A stretch of 64,000 nucleotides of DNA from Gnetum montanum. Lineage: Eukaryota; Streptophyta; Gnetopsida; Gnetales; Gnetaceae. Shown here one piece after another: positions 36,487 to 48,764 of the stretch. The notes under the pieces are model-generated. The model was not told the DNA's origin. It did no database searches and saw only the letters and a list, made by a program, of their open reading frames with translations. Both the position numbers and the translations under genes were made by a program. Within the stretch, counting starts at the first letter, position 1. Each line of letters starts with the position of its first letter. The DNA is taken from the NCBI GenBank assembly GCA_015680685.1, contig MNCI01010462.1, positions 366,382 through 430,381 of the forward strand, given 5' to 3'.

Positions 36487-38051
36487 TAACAACTAATAAA
36501 TTTTGTGTTGGAAAGTTAAAAATTGTAGTGCAAAATAGTTTTACTCCACAATTCACAAGTCTCGGAAGCATCTAGAGCTCCTCAAATGGTCTGGCCAATT
36601 ACTTAAGAACTTAGATGCTCTATTACTGAACAATGAAGATGAAAATAAGGAAGAATATATAAATGCAAACAATCCAATGTTGATACTAAAATAGAAAAAG
36701 AGAAAAATAATATGACCAACAAAGGAAACTATAAACTTTATATTAAATACTATAAGAAAGAATATTGTTTGAAATAGAGGTTTAGATGGTATAGATAATT
36801 GGCTTTAAGATCCTATGAATTTGAGGAATATGCTATAATAATTGGTGTTGGATGGAGGGTGTGTTCTACACTTTGATTTTCACTTTTCTTTCACTCAATC
36901 TATACCATGATCAATGTTGCTCTAGGGTTTGATGCTCTAGTGATCTGTGCTTAAAATGACTATGAAAATGTTGCAAGAATTTCTACTATGTTTCCAAAAA
37001 GGGCTTTGCTATTGTTAAGTAATATCCTTGGTAATATGTACCAAAAGATACAAAACATGATGCTTATTTTGATTTAAATAGGCCTTAGATTCATTGTGCT
37101 AGCATTCATTATAGTCTCATACACTTTCTAAAGCATTGCATCATCCTTTTGGGTCATTTTCATGGTTCAAAGTGCGGTGTATGAGGCACCAACATTTTCG
37201 GCATATTCTATGATTTTTCTATAGTGTATAGGACTATTTTCATGGCAAAAATTGCATCATATGGGCAAGTTTAGTTCTACACACTACTTCACATGCTAGC
37301 ACATCATGTGGAACAAGAAGGAATAGGGTGTAAATAAAAAATTCAATTCTTGGTAGTTTTTTTAGTATTTTGGCCTCCATATGCTAGCATAAATAAAATT
37401 CACAGCATGTGGGCTGTGAATTTCATTCTTTTTACATCATAAATGATCCAAAATATTTACAAAAAAAGCCATGGGATAGGATTTTTGATGATAAAATAAC
37501 ACAATTGTTTCCACCTTTCAACTCCCATCAAATTACATTGCAAATTCTAGTTATTAGGATTCTTGTTGGTCATATTAAATTTCTTGATGTGTTTAATTAA
37601 CTTGTCTTTGTTGATGTTTTAAGGGTTGACCTAAGAGAAATTAATAAGAAAATATAAAGCACTGTTTCAAGTTCATCACCAACACTTCCTTTGCACAATT
37701 AACTTGGCAGGTTTGAAAGATGCCAAGGAGTGTTGACAATGGTGAAATAAGATTATAATGAAACGTCAAGAGTTTGGAATAAAATAATGGCTATATTGGC
37801 CATTAGAGAATGGTTACATGGGCTAAAAAATAATTTCAAATATGTTGACATCATGATTATTGCATAATAATGATATTTTTGCTAAACAAGAAGCTCTTCA
37901 TGCTTTGTGCTTAGAATACTAGATACACAATGGTATTTTGAGGAATCAACAACTTTTTCTTAGGCTTCTTTAGCTTCTTTTATTTTTTCTTTCTTGAGAG
38001 CTATTGATTTTCTTATCTTTAGACTATATTAACATTTTGGTTTTCTTAGAA
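36487..38051 (-). mobile_element. 3' LTR of Tat element B
   Basis: On the minus strand the LTR begins TTCTAAG (a decayed TGCTAAG) just after the polypurine tract and runs to GTTGTTA at 36487. The first 600 bases align with the start of LTR A (2727-3330). The last about 140 bases align with the U5 ends of A, G and H. Length is about 1.57 kb, close to A. The block at 37065-37095 with TTTAAATAGGCCTTAGATTC also matches LTR H. Confidence 0.75.
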
Positions 38052-38718
38052 TTTTCCTTCCTCGCCCCCCCCCCCCCTTTTTTTGTAAGACAAAAAGCTT
38101 TATTGGGCTTCGTTGTGAAGGCCAACATTTCATTTTCTCATTGAAGGAGATGTGTTATATTTAGCGAACTTGATTGGTAGATCATGTTGAAGAGATGTCA
38201 TATGGCCATGATGCATGAATGTCAAACATAAATTTTCATTATTAGGAAGGTAAGAAAGGCTAAAGTTTAGTTATGGGGTTGTGGCTTAGGAGCAGTAACA
38301 AAGATAATGCAAAGTAAGAACTATTGACAAGATCAAATAAGCTAACCAAATATTATGTATCAAGATCACATGGTGACTTAAATTTTTAGTGAATCACATC
38401 CCTACGATGACTCCAAGATCATCTTGCAAGCATAACTCTAAGAGGACAATCAAACCAGTCAAAGAATACATGCATTTAAAAAATGTTACATGAGGATATG
38501 AGTGAATATAAGCTATCATAGGTTATAATTGGTAGAACATGGTAGCTTTGTATCTTTTTTAATAAATTTGTATAAATTTTATAATATTTTGAGATGTAAA
38601 AAAGATGTAGAAGATCATATAGGCTCTCTTATTTTCAGCTAGTATGGTCATCGATGTTAATCATTTGTCCATTCATGGAAACAAAGGTGAAAAAAGGCTA
38701 TAAGAAAATAATTTAGCT
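38052..38718 (-). other. 3' noncoding region and polypurine tract of element B
   Basis: The polypurine tract appears on the plus strand as a pyrimidine run with 13 consecutive C (38065-38077) followed by seven T. The region from 38200 to 38430 aligns with 2340-2600 of A on the opposite strand. A block at 38420-38445 (TCATCTTGCAAGCATAACTC) aligns with 48093-48120 in the 3' noncoding region of the 17-kb element. Confidence 0.7.
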
Positions 38719-40170
38719 TTAGATATAATAAGATTTGAGATAGGAATGGTTGAATAGATTTGTTAATTCATTTCCATTCATGTCCATGACTTTAAATGCT
38801 TCATTTCCATAAGATTTGGTGATCAAGAAAGGTCCTTCCAAATTGATTGAAAATTTATTTGCATGTACACAATGGCCTTGAGGAACAAGTATCCTTCCTT
38901 GATTTTTAGTGTATTTGGATGGTGATGATGTTGTTGTTTTTACATGTATTGGTACCATATTATGGTGACAAGCATTTTTATTCACTGTTCCTCCATTGAG
39001 TCAATGTTAGTGTTATGCAACTCATGATTCTAATCATCATTGTTGAAGTTAGACAAAAATATCATTAAAAATGAATCCTATAACTCAAGAGGCAAAACAC
39101 ATTTATATTTATAAATCAGGATACATGGGGTGGCACTAGTTATGGTTCGAATATTTTTCTTGTATGTCCGAAGTGTATATAAGAGTTGTTTATGCCATTT
39201 ACAATTTTCATTGCTTAGCATTTTCTTTAGAAGGTTAATAATGATATTGTTGCTAACTAAAACTTAAAAATTAGCTTGTGGATAGTAGTGTGATGAAAAG
39301 GAATTCTTAATGTTTCATTGTTGAAAAAAAGGTTTACATCTCTTGGCTACAAAACTATGGTCCATTATCTATGATGATTGTTAAAGGTAGGACAAACAAG
39401 GATACTATGTTCTTTAATGTGAATTTATAGAATTGTTGTGTTGTTGTTTTTCTCAAAGGAATAACTTCAACCTCATTTGTAAAATGCTCAATTGTGGTGA
39501 TGATGAAGCTATGTCCTACAAAGGAATTAAAAGTTATAGTTTCAATTATGTCAATTCTCCATCATTGGAATAGTCATACGATCTAAGTAGTGTATAACTT
39601 AGTTAGTGGCACATCTATTAGGTTGCTATAACATTGATAGATGTCACAAATTTTCATCTTCTATAGGTATTTGCCTTTCATATAAGGCCAATAGTATCAT
39701 AAGCATCTAATCATAGCGATCATGGCTCTAGGTCTTATATGTCCTACACATATACCATCATGAACCTAATCAAGGACACTATGGACTTCTACTTTACTCA
39801 AGCATACTAGTAATACACCAACACAAGAACTTTGACATAGTGTCATATTTGCTACAATGATATATTATTTTGATATTTTACATATGGAATTATTTTAAGA
39901 AGTAATTATGTTTTGTGGAGGTTCAGCATGCATTAGGTAAACTTAATGTCATCATACCACTCTTGTTAAGGAGCATTGTCAATGGTGGCTATAGATGTTT
40001 ATAGAGTCTTTTGTGTAAAGAGACAATCATAATTTTTCATCAATAGTGGCTAAAAAACCACTAAGAAAATTCATGTTGTAACTTATAACCTTCACCATTA
40101 AACTTGAGGCTAGATTTAATTATAAAATGTGATGTTTGTAGTTCATAGGTTGCATTCATACATACTTCAA
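38719..40170 (-). pseudogene. Tat integrase remnant (element B)
   Basis: An open stretch at 38719-38985 is the integrase C-terminus, ending YLKSYYI, and contains ITKSYGNEAFKVMDMNGNEL, nearly the same as in A and the 17-kb element. Upstream on the minus strand, the core is readable at 39100-39600, with TTIEHFTNEVEVIPLRKT and a TIIIDNGP block in which the catalytic Asp is kept. The zinc region lies near 39640-39780. The tail of the linker before integrase is recognised to about 40100. The rest of the element is cut off where LTR G begins. Confidence 0.75.
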
Positions 40171-40178
40171 CTTGTTGA

Positions 40179-41258
40179 TGCTAAGAAATGCCTCATAAGT
40201 TGTTATTGCCTTACTTGCTAAGTGGAACAATTTATGTCATCTATGTATCTAGGAATGAAAAGGTTGAAAATGCCTTAGGGGTTGCCAAATTTGAATTTTC
40301 AAGGTACTTTTGTTGGTCACGACAATTAATATGATGGAAAAAATTATAGCCAACATATCAATTTATGGGCTATTAATTTCTGCATTAGAACCAATGTAGG
40401 TTTTTCTTGAAGATGCCAAAACTAGTGTACTTTTGCTGGGAAACATCATGGCTAGTGTACTTTTCATAGGAGCCAATGTATCTTTTCTAAGGCTAGTGTA
40501 TCTTTGGTGTCCTTAAAGCCAACGTATGTTTTTGAAAGCTAGCATATTTTTTATGAAACTTGTTCATCAAACTTACTAAAAATTAAAAAATATGCTGAGG
40601 TTTGATGGCTTGTCACATCTATAATTTGCAACAATATATCAATAGTCATAGTAGAGAGTTGCAAGAATGTTTCAACACCCAGGAGCCTATTTAGACAAAA
40701 TTCAACCACTTTACAAGGAATTTTGGATAAATTGGCAATTGAATAAGCATTAGAGAGTCTCAGATCAATTGCATAGAAGAAAAAAATTCAACCAATTATC
40801 TAGCATTTGTTCAACCAATTCAAAAAATATAAACCTAAGAACCAGTAGGGAGTTTCAAAAATTGAAGCTTGGAAGCACTTGGATCATGCAATTGATAGCA
40901 GGACATAATCTACTAGTTTTACCAAACTTCAAGAATCATTCAGAGAGCTCCTTATGGACCTAGGATTACACTTGTACTCATTCAAAATATATTCTATTAA
41001 CATTTTATTATTTCAATAAAATTTATAGTTCATTTATTTGTGCTACTTTATTTTAGGTTAATTCTTGTGCTTTCTCTTAAGTTAAATCTGCATTTCTCAT
41101 TTAATTTAAGTACATTGTATTATACTTTCTAAGTCCCTAAGTGATCAAGAAGATCATCAAGGATTCCTTTGATCCTATTTCTTGGAGGTCCTTGGAATCC
41201 AAGGTTAAACTATTCATTAGAGATCTTTAGTTTTCTAGCACCAAATTTTTCTAGTGCA
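40179..41258 (+). mobile_element. 5' LTR of Tat element G
   Basis: The start is placed at TGCTAAGAAATG, which resembles the start of LTR A (TGCTAAGAAATC). The end is at CA (41257-41258), eight bases before the primer site. The last 130 bases align with the U5 ends of A, B and H. An AATAAA at 41015-41020 could serve RNA 3' processing. Between 40390 and 40560 a word like GCTAGTGTATCTTT recurs about seven times. The left edge is the less certain one. Confidence 0.6.
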
Positions 41259-41266
41259 ATAGTTTC

Positions 41267-41283
41267 TAGTGTTAGAAGGAGGG
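41267..41283 (+). promoter_or_regulatory. Tat-type primer-binding site of element G
   Basis: TAGTGTTAGAAGGAGGG differs by transitions only from TGGCGCTAGAAGGAGGG, the form expected for this lineage. The 17-kb element has TGGCACTAGAAGGAGGAC at the corresponding place. Position after the LTR end supports the call. Confidence 0.7.
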
Positions 41284-42360
41284 CATCTATCCAAATTCTT
41301 CACCTAATCCTACTTTGTCCTTTTCAAAATAATTTTTTCAAATCAAAACCTTTAAATTTGCATTGAAACATGATTAAGGAAACTAACATAGCCAATCATT
41401 CTACTACAATTTGTACTCAATGTACTTATGATATTTAGTTTGGATATTATCAAAACTTTTGTAGTAGTTGCTTGAATTTCCCAAAGCCAGGATATCTTTT
41501 GAAGGAATGTGTCCATTTGAATCTACCTTTTGGATTTTCAAAAGCCAACATACATTTTCCAATCATCATCCATTTTCTATTGTGAAATTATTTCTATTGA
41601 ATTTCTTAGAAAATTCCAATACATCTCTCCAAGAATCACCGATGTATCTTTTGGTAACCATCATATCTTTCACACCTTTCCTATAACCAGCATATTATCT
41701 ATAGGTAAAAATATCACCATATTCTTTCTAGACCCAAACCAACTTATTTGGTTTGGACTAGAATATCTTTTATTGGGAATAACCCTAGTGTATCTTTTTA
41801 GTGCCAAATCAATGTATCTTCTACTCCAAAACCAAAACCTAACTTATTTTCTTAAAACCAACATATCTTTTTCATAGCAGAAACCTAGCATACGTCTTGT
41901 GTGCTTAGCATATTTCTACATGAGAACTAGTGTATCTTTTGTAGGAACCCAACATATTTATTGCTAGGAAGGCTAGACTACTTCTCTTGCAGGAAGAAAA
42001 AGAAGCTAGTGTATTCACTAGTATAGGTTGGGTGAGGTGAGAACTATGAAAGTTTAAAACCTACCTTTAAAATTTTCCAAACCAATTTCTCCTAGTGACT
42101 AATTATACTGAAATCCTTTGTCCCTTTTATTTTAAGAGTCAAAAAATTTTGAAATTTTTGAAATTTGAATTTTTACCAGTGTAGTGGATACCATTGCCAC
42201 TATCACTTGCACTGCACTTTCAGTTGTAGTTTGAAGCATGTTTCATAGTTGAAGCTATTTATACTGGGTGTAGTCCCATCTATTAGGATTATTAATTTAA
42301 TGATTAGATTGAATATCCAATTAATTTCATTTAATAAGTCAACCATGTTGCAAATTAAAT
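41284..42360 (+). other. Leader of element G with a degenerate AGTGTATCTTTT field
   Basis: No coding function is evident. From about 41480 to 41980 variants of a word like CCAGCATATCTTTT / CTAGTGTATCTTTT recur more than ten times at irregular spacing of roughly 25-45 bases. The same word occurs in LTR G (40390-40560). Open stretches at 41468-41686 and 41530-41877 cross the field in two frames and look like by-products of it. Confidence 0.55.
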
Positions 42361-44804
42361 TGACAAAAATGACCTCCAACCAAGATGTCATACATGTGTA
42401 TGATTCCAAGGACCTCGTTGTTATTGAGTGTAGGTAATCACTTAGATAGAGAGGTTAAATCCTAGATTTTATAGTTATAAATGAAGAATATTGTAACTTC
42501 ATATGCATCAAAAACCAAGTAGGCCTACTCATCGCACATGCAGAAGTAGATTCCAAGTGTGAGTTTTAGTTGATCCCTTGAAATTAGAAGGACTACATCA
42601 CTTTGCCCATGACAAAATACAACTAAATGACATCCATACATGCATATTATCCAAAATTATAGAGATGGATTAGTTGAGTAAACAGGCCAAATCAAAGTGT
42701 CATCATGAAGAACATTAGAAATTTGAGGTTGAAAAATAGAATGATAACATCACAGGGAGTCTTTTCCAACAATTTTCTCCCCAAGCCACTACACCCAGTT
42801 TGGCCTCTTGTCTCTTTCATGGGGAAGATTCCTTAACCTTGTTCTCCCCATATTTATCTTACTATGTTTGGGTCAACATCCATCATAGCCATCCACAAGC
42901 ATAGCCCATGTCTTAATTGACCTCTATTTTCTCCTCCATGCCATTTATGATGTAGCCTTGATCTGCACTACCATTGCCTGTGATGTTTACAATAGCTTAA
43001 CCCTTCTTCATACTAGTGGGCCCCCCACTAAGACCCTAAGTAAGTCAAGCATCACATACACTACTCATCCCCTTTATCCCTCAAATAACTATTGAAACTT
43101 CATTTTCATTGTTTATCCCTCTTATAATAATGATGACCCAACCCCTTCCATCCTTGCCATTGCCCATTGTGAGATGAAAAACATTCCAACTTACTTTACA
43201 ATTATTAGTTCAAACACCACAATCTATTGGAATCCACCAAGGCTTGGATTAGGCCTTTCAAATAATCCAAAACCTCACAAAAGAGTTACATATACTTGAG
43301 GCCTCTATTACATAGATGGTAAAGATAATAGACTTTTATCAAGATGATCCAATTAGTCTAGAAATCCTTCAAATAAATATTTCTCTATGCACTTCTATAC
43401 ACTAGTTCAGCAAATAAAATGATGAAGGTGAACCAAACACACATATTATCACCTTTAGTTTCAAGTACCTATTGCTATAGGCCTGGCCTTACACAATCAT
43501 GAAAATCTTTCCTATGTCTCTGATAGGGAAGGCTTTAGACTAGTACTGCATATTGCCTAGAGGATCTATCACCTGATTGTAAGATTTCATTTCATAGTTT
43601 GTAAATCATTTCAATATACCTTGAAACTAGATACCATCCTAGACCAACTAATACAAATCAAACAAGGGCCTTTTAAACCTATCCAAAATTTCATGCAAAA
43701 ATGGAATGCTTTACTCCACAAGATTCCTGAACCTATAGCAAAATTTCACCTTTTGGCCATCTTCAAGGGGATGGTCAATGACTTCATCGAGTCTAAACTA
43801 TATTACTTAGATTTGTGATTTCTTAGATAGGATTTTTCACAAACTAGGAATATAGAGGATGCTACTGAAACTATCCATGATCCCCCTATATGGCATATAA
43901 AAATGAACACCTACAAAAAGATAAGAAGAGGGGAAAATAAAATCATATAGCTATGGCCAATGATAATAAAACCATAGAGGGACTAAAAACATGTCAACAG
44001 AAGGTTCCTAACACTAAAAATCAACCATTGACATTGGGGGCCTCCAGATCAAATAACATAAGGCCTATCTTTAACAGGAAAGATCAATTGAAGAACACTA
44101 AGTTGCTACTAAAACCTTCTAAACTCCTTTACTAATTGCTTAAGAGTGATTGAATCCAATACAAACAAAGGATATAGAATGCTTGTAAGAGCCATGATCG
44201 ATTATGTAAAATCACCAAGGATCTTACTCTAGGAACCAAGGATGACCCACTTGTACTAAGGTACATTAAACTTGGTTGATTCTGTTACTATCATTAGTTA
44301 TCATGTCATGAGATTGACTTCTATTTAGCCCTAAATAATGACTTGTTGAAGATGATAGATAACAAGAAGCTAGTAATCAACACCTCAAACCTAGTTAGGC
44401 CACAAAACCAATCTATGTGGGTGCATATAGACTCATTAAATATAAACAATAGCTCATACATAATAGCAGCATTTAATCTGAGTAATAACCCAAGACTTGC
44501 TAGGGAGCTATTTTTGATTTTGGTACCTCCTCATGATGAAAGGGGCCCTTCAACTTCATCTAGATTAAGATCACTAATTTCACCCAATGAACCCTTCATG
44601 ATTAGAGTGTCCCCTCCTATCACAATGAAACCTACAACCCAAACCAATCGATGACCTCCCATGGTGGCTAATGCAATGACCTCTTTGTAGCCCAAGAATA
44701 AAAAATTTCCTAACATACAATGGAAGAAGTTTACACCAAAAGAAAAAACAAAAGAAAACAAGCAAGCAAAGGCTTTGAACGAGTTGGCCCCACTAAAGAT
44801 CACA
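42361..44804 (+). pseudogene. Tat gag remnant, 5' part (element G)
   Basis: Broken gag precedes the 17-kb insertion. A block like KIIDFYQDDPISLE at about 43323-43365 matches the pre-core block of the 17-kb element (LDFYQDNPISS). The gag core runs from GEPNTHIITFSFKY (43428) through an open stretch at 43621-43818 containing IFKGMVNDFIESKLYYL. The linker includes the open stretch 44343-44654 with motifs like ELFLILVP and EPFMIRVSP. The frame continues as KALNELAPLKI to the insertion point at 44804. The N-terminal part before 43320 is weakly recognisable and has many stops. Confidence 0.8.
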
Positions 44805-45372
44805 TGTACTATCCAAAATCATCGACGTAAGGTTGGAAGAGAAAAAACGAATGCCTAAAGATCTCCGGAGAGATACAGCAGACCCTGCCTTCGCATGAGG
44901 GTAAGATGGAAAATGAAGGTAGAATGCCTTGGATGGTCTGCACATAGATCAAAAAAGGACTTCCCTTAGTGTACACAATGGCAGTGTTTCGGGTTATCGT
45001 AAACAAATGCAAACGTAAACGTGAACAAGTGCAAACAAGGTGTAAACAACGTAAACAGAAAATAATGTAAACTGTAAATATGATTGGAAAAAATGTAACT
45101 ATTTGTATTGATTGAAAATTACAAAGAAGTGCACTAGTCAGAAGGTAGTTGTAGAATGATTGCAAGATGGACATTTAGCCCCGATGTTAATGGATGCTAG
45201 GGAATACAGGTTTCTGGTTGAAGGTTCTGCAGTGTGATCAAGATTGCCCTTGCTCAGCGTGACCAAGTCTGATTCCCAGTGTATGAAATATTGCTAGGAA
45301 TGTTCAGTGTACCAAGTGTATAGGATGCTTCGTGATTAAATTTTCCAACCTCGATCTCGTGGGAAATCAGGG

Positions 45373-45382
45373 TATTTATATA
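45373..45382 (-). promoter_or_regulatory. TATA-box-like sequence in the 3' LTR
   Basis: The minus strand reads TATATAAATA here, and the corresponding site in the 5' LTR is at 60085-60092. It would place the start of transcription about 540 bases from the inner LTR end. Confidence 0.5.
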
Positions 45383-45950
45383 GTTTTGATGCGTGGGATG
45401 CGGATCTATGTGAAGATCCATGGTTGTCGAGCGCAGGAAATGTAGATCAAGCGACGCGTGTGAGTGTTTTGACCGAAATGCATAGAAATTATTACAATGT
45501 ACAGTACAACGTCCAAGATCTCTTATGCTAGCACATGTAATTCCTAGCGTAAGAACTTGAAACACTAAAAATAAATGTCAAAAATGCAACAAATGTTAAT
45601 GTACAAGCATGGATCTAGGTGTCTGGCCTCCAGATGTATAGTTCTGTGCTATTTTTGTGCTACCAAAGCCTCCAACATGCGTGGATCTAGCTTTTATGTG
45701 TGAATGGCCTATTCTAGCTTCAGCCACTGGCATCCAGCATCTGGCATCTAGCGTATGAAAGTGTTTACCTTGGGTTTACGCTGCTGGAAGCATGCCAGCG
45801 TGACTAATAGTGTTTGACCTGAAAATAGTGCATTTTAACATATTTTTGACTTATAAGCCCCATTTTTAGAGTGGATATGCATGCCATGGGTCATGGGGGT
45901 TATGTGTGCCAAATTTGGACTGATTTGGTTGTCATTTTGACCCTGTTTTA

Positions 45951-47100
45951 GTTGATGATGCTGATCCTTACGCTGTGCAGCATCTGAAAAGTAACCCTAA
46001 CGTCACCAAGTTAGAATGGCACATTTGAGGCCCATATTTTGATTTTCTAGAGGCTAGGAGTTTCTGGGGGCCTTTGTGGAGGTCATCGGTAGTCCTTGTG
46101 CTCAATTTTAGCTTGTTTTGGCATTGTTTCAAGGCTCCAAAAGTTGGTGATGCTGATCCTTACGCTGTGCAGTGTCTGAAAAGTAACCCCAGCGTCACCA
46201 AGTCAAAATGGCATATTTGAGGCCCAAATTTTGATTTTATAGAGGATGGGAGCTATTAGGGCCTTGGTGAAGGTCATGGGGGGTCCTTGTGCTCAATTTT
46301 GGCCTCTTTTGGTGTAGTTTCAAAGCTCCAAAATTTGGTGACACTAATCCTTACGCTGTGTAGCATCTGAAAAGTAACCCCAGCATCACCAAGTTAAAAT
46401 GGCATATTTGAGGTCTAAATTTTGATTTTCTAGAGGTTAGGAGCTGCTAGGGAACTTGGTGAAGGTAATGGGGGGTCCTTATGCTCAATTTTGGCCTATT
46501 TTGATGTAGTTTCGGAGCTCCAAAAGCTGGTGATGTTGATCCTTACGCTGTGCAACGTCTGAAAAGTAACCCCAACGTCAGCAAGTAAAAATGGCATATT
46601 TGAGGTGAAACGTTTAATTTTCTAGAGGTTGGAAGCTAGTGGGGACCTTGATGAAGGTTATGGGGGGTTCTTGTGCTCAATTTTAGTATGTTTTAACTCA
46701 GTTTCGGGGCTCCAAAAGTTGGTGACGCTGATCCTTACTTTGTGCAGTGTAAGAGAATGTAGCTCCAGCGTGAGAAATTGAAAATACCTTATTTAAGGCC
46801 CAGATTTTGATTTTATGGAGGCTGGGAGTTGTTGGGGACCTTGGAGAAGCTCATGGGAGGTCTTTGTGCCCAATTTTAGCCTGTTTTGGCTTAGTTTCAG
46901 GGCTCCAAAAGTTGGTTACGCTAATCCTTACGCTATGCAGCATAAGCCAGTGTGACCAAAGTGTACATAGCCAAAACCAAGCATTTTGAGCCTAGAAATT
47001 TTGATTCTGGATGTTGGAAGTTAGTGTAGTCACCTATGGGTCCTAGGGGAAGCTTTCCTATTGAATCGTGAACCATCGGGGGTTGTTTCGGAGGCCTCTA
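45951..47100. repeat. 192-bp tandem array in the 3' LTR, 6 units
   Basis: The word GTTGGTGATGCTGATCC or a variant starts each unit, at 45951, 46143, 46333, 46526, 46718 and 46911. Each unit then contains a TTACGCTGTGCAGCGTCTGA-like block, a CAGCGTCACCAAG-like block and a CATGGGGGGTCCTTGTGCTC-like block. The last unit is partial and more diverged. Confidence 0.95.
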
Positions 47101-47193
47101 AGTTTGGTCATGCTGTACTCATGCTTGGGCAGCTGCATGACTTAGCTTGAATCTTGTTTGAAAGTGCTAGGCCAAAATTTTGTGGTGTTTTCA

Positions 47194-47210
47194 ATGTCCC
47201 CTCTTTGTTG
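47194..47210 (-). promoter_or_regulatory. Polypurine tract of the 17-kb element
   Basis: The minus strand reads AACAAAGAGGGGACATT immediately before the LTR start TGAAAACACC. Such a purine-rich run primes plus-strand synthesis, and its position fixes the 3' LTR boundary at 47193. Confidence 0.75.
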
Positions 47211-48764
47211 ACACCTAGAGGAATCTACCTGAGAGGTGTTGAAAAATAAGTACAAAACACCATGAGCAACTGGGTATCAAGCATTGTTCTTTGGCACTTG
47301 GCCAGATGTCATCGCACCGTGATCAGAAGTACATGGGATCAGGAAATGAGGTGTTGAGATGTATAAGGAGAAGGTTTGTAACTGTGAGATTAGGGATTGA
47401 TGAAGGGATGATTTTGTTTAATTGTGGGAAGAGGAATGCTCTTGTGAAAACACATCATGTTGGTCCTTGTCAATAGCCAGTATCTAGCAGACTTGGGACC
47501 AAGGCATGGAATGTGTGTCCTTTGGAGGAACAAGAATTTTGTTTCATATTTAAGAGAATTCATTGTCACAACCAAAGCCACATGATGAGGTGGTGAATTC
47601 TTTGGAGAAATAAGATCCTTGTTGAATGTCAAAGGAAACCCATTGTCCAACAGCCAAAGCCACGTAGTGGGATGCAACATGATTGTTTAAGACATGAGTG
47701 TTTTCTTCCAAGACAAGTACCTTCCTGCCTGGGGCTTGTATGGGAAGTGCCAAGGGTCTTGTGATGAATTTTTGTCTTTGATTTTTTTTGTTTTTGGATA
47801 GAGCTCTCTTTGAATGTTATACTCATGCTCGTGTGCTTGTATCTATTTCATGTGTTGTGTTGTGTGTTGCAACTGCCTGGAGAGCTACAGTGTGAAACCA
47901 TGTGTTCAGAGTTTTGGGGTGACTGGGATGTATCAAGGAATAGGGTAGAGAGAACATGTTAGGGAATAAGGGATGTTCGAGGAACTGGGAATGTACTTGT
48001 GAATGGTTTGAGTAACCTATTTACATGCATCAGGAACAATATGGTACCTCATTGCTGTGATGAAATGCATCCATGTACGAACACCTCTAGGTGTCATCTT
48101 GCAAACAAAACTCCAAGAAGACAAGAAAACCAAAAGTGAATGAGTTAGCTTAACACTTTAAACATGGATGCAACCGATGGGATGGAGACACCATGTGCAA
48201 CCGCAGGTAAACAAAATTGAGCAACAACAATGTTGTCAGAGTCGAGTGATGAATTCATTGAGTAGGTTGATGAAGACATGCCATTTGATTTCAGCCACAG
48301 ATTAGTAGGCTAGTGAAGAAGTTGCTAGTTTATAGTCTTGGCAGACTATCATGGATTAGTTTTATGTCATAACCCATTGGACGTTGTTAGTTTAGTATCA
48401 TAGCAGACAGTGCAATGCTAGTTTATAGTCGTGGTGGACTATGGAGAGGCGAGCTAGTTTATATTCTTAGCAAACTCTGGTAGATGAGAATGTGGTAGTT
48501 TATTGTCATCCAGATGATCTGTGATATCCATTTTAGTTTGTGATGCCAGGACCATTCTGTGGTATTAGTTTACCATCATGATGCCAGGATGAGTCTATGG
48601 TATCAGTTTACCATCATGATGCCATGATGAATTTGTGGTATCAGTTTATCGTCATGATGCCAGGACGAATTTGTGGTATCAGTTTACCATCATGATGCCA
48701 GGATGAGTTTGTGGTATTAGTTTACCGTCATAATGCTAGGACGAATGCATACCTTAGGCTTTTT
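47211..48764 (-). other. 3' noncoding region of the 17-kb element
   Basis: About 1.55 kb lies between the integrase stop and the purine tract. Overlapping minus-strand reading frames at 47390-47826 do not resemble retroelement proteins. A GTGGCTTTGGYTGT word recurs at about 47570-47590 and 47645-47670 on the minus strand. The block at 48085-48125 is shared with the 3' region of element B. Bases 48300-48755 hold an AGTTTA-based array. Confidence 0.6.
48566..48755. repeat. 38-bp tandem array, 5 units
   Basis: Units begin TAGTTTACCATCATGATGCC or close variants at 48566, 48604, 48642 and two further points. From 48300 to 48565 more degenerate copies of the AGTTTA core occur. On the element's sense strand the core reads like TGGCATCATGATGGTAAACT, similar to the units at 52315 and 54080. 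Confidence 0.85.

Larger units (their letters stand above)
44805..47193 (-). mobile_element. 3' LTR of the 17-kb element
   Basis: Boundaries are TG at 44805 and CA at 47193 on the plus strand, found by comparison with the right LTR and supported by the adjoining target-site duplication and purine tract. It is 2389 bases against 2400 for the other LTR. It holds six tandem units of about 192 bp and a TATA box at 45373-45382 on the minus strand. Confidence 0.9.

Noticed and set aside
41468-41877. Overlapping 72- and 115-codon plus-strand frames in the leader of G
   Set aside because: They arise from the degenerate AGTGTATCTTTT field; composition follows the repeat.
47390-47826. Three overlapping minus-strand frames after integrase, possible envelope-like gene
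   Set aside because: They lack a signal peptide, membrane anchor or any shared block with other elements, and they overlap each other in different frames.
48566-48755. CRISPR-like array
   Set aside because: The units are contiguous tandem repeats with no unique spacers, and the context is a plant retroelement.
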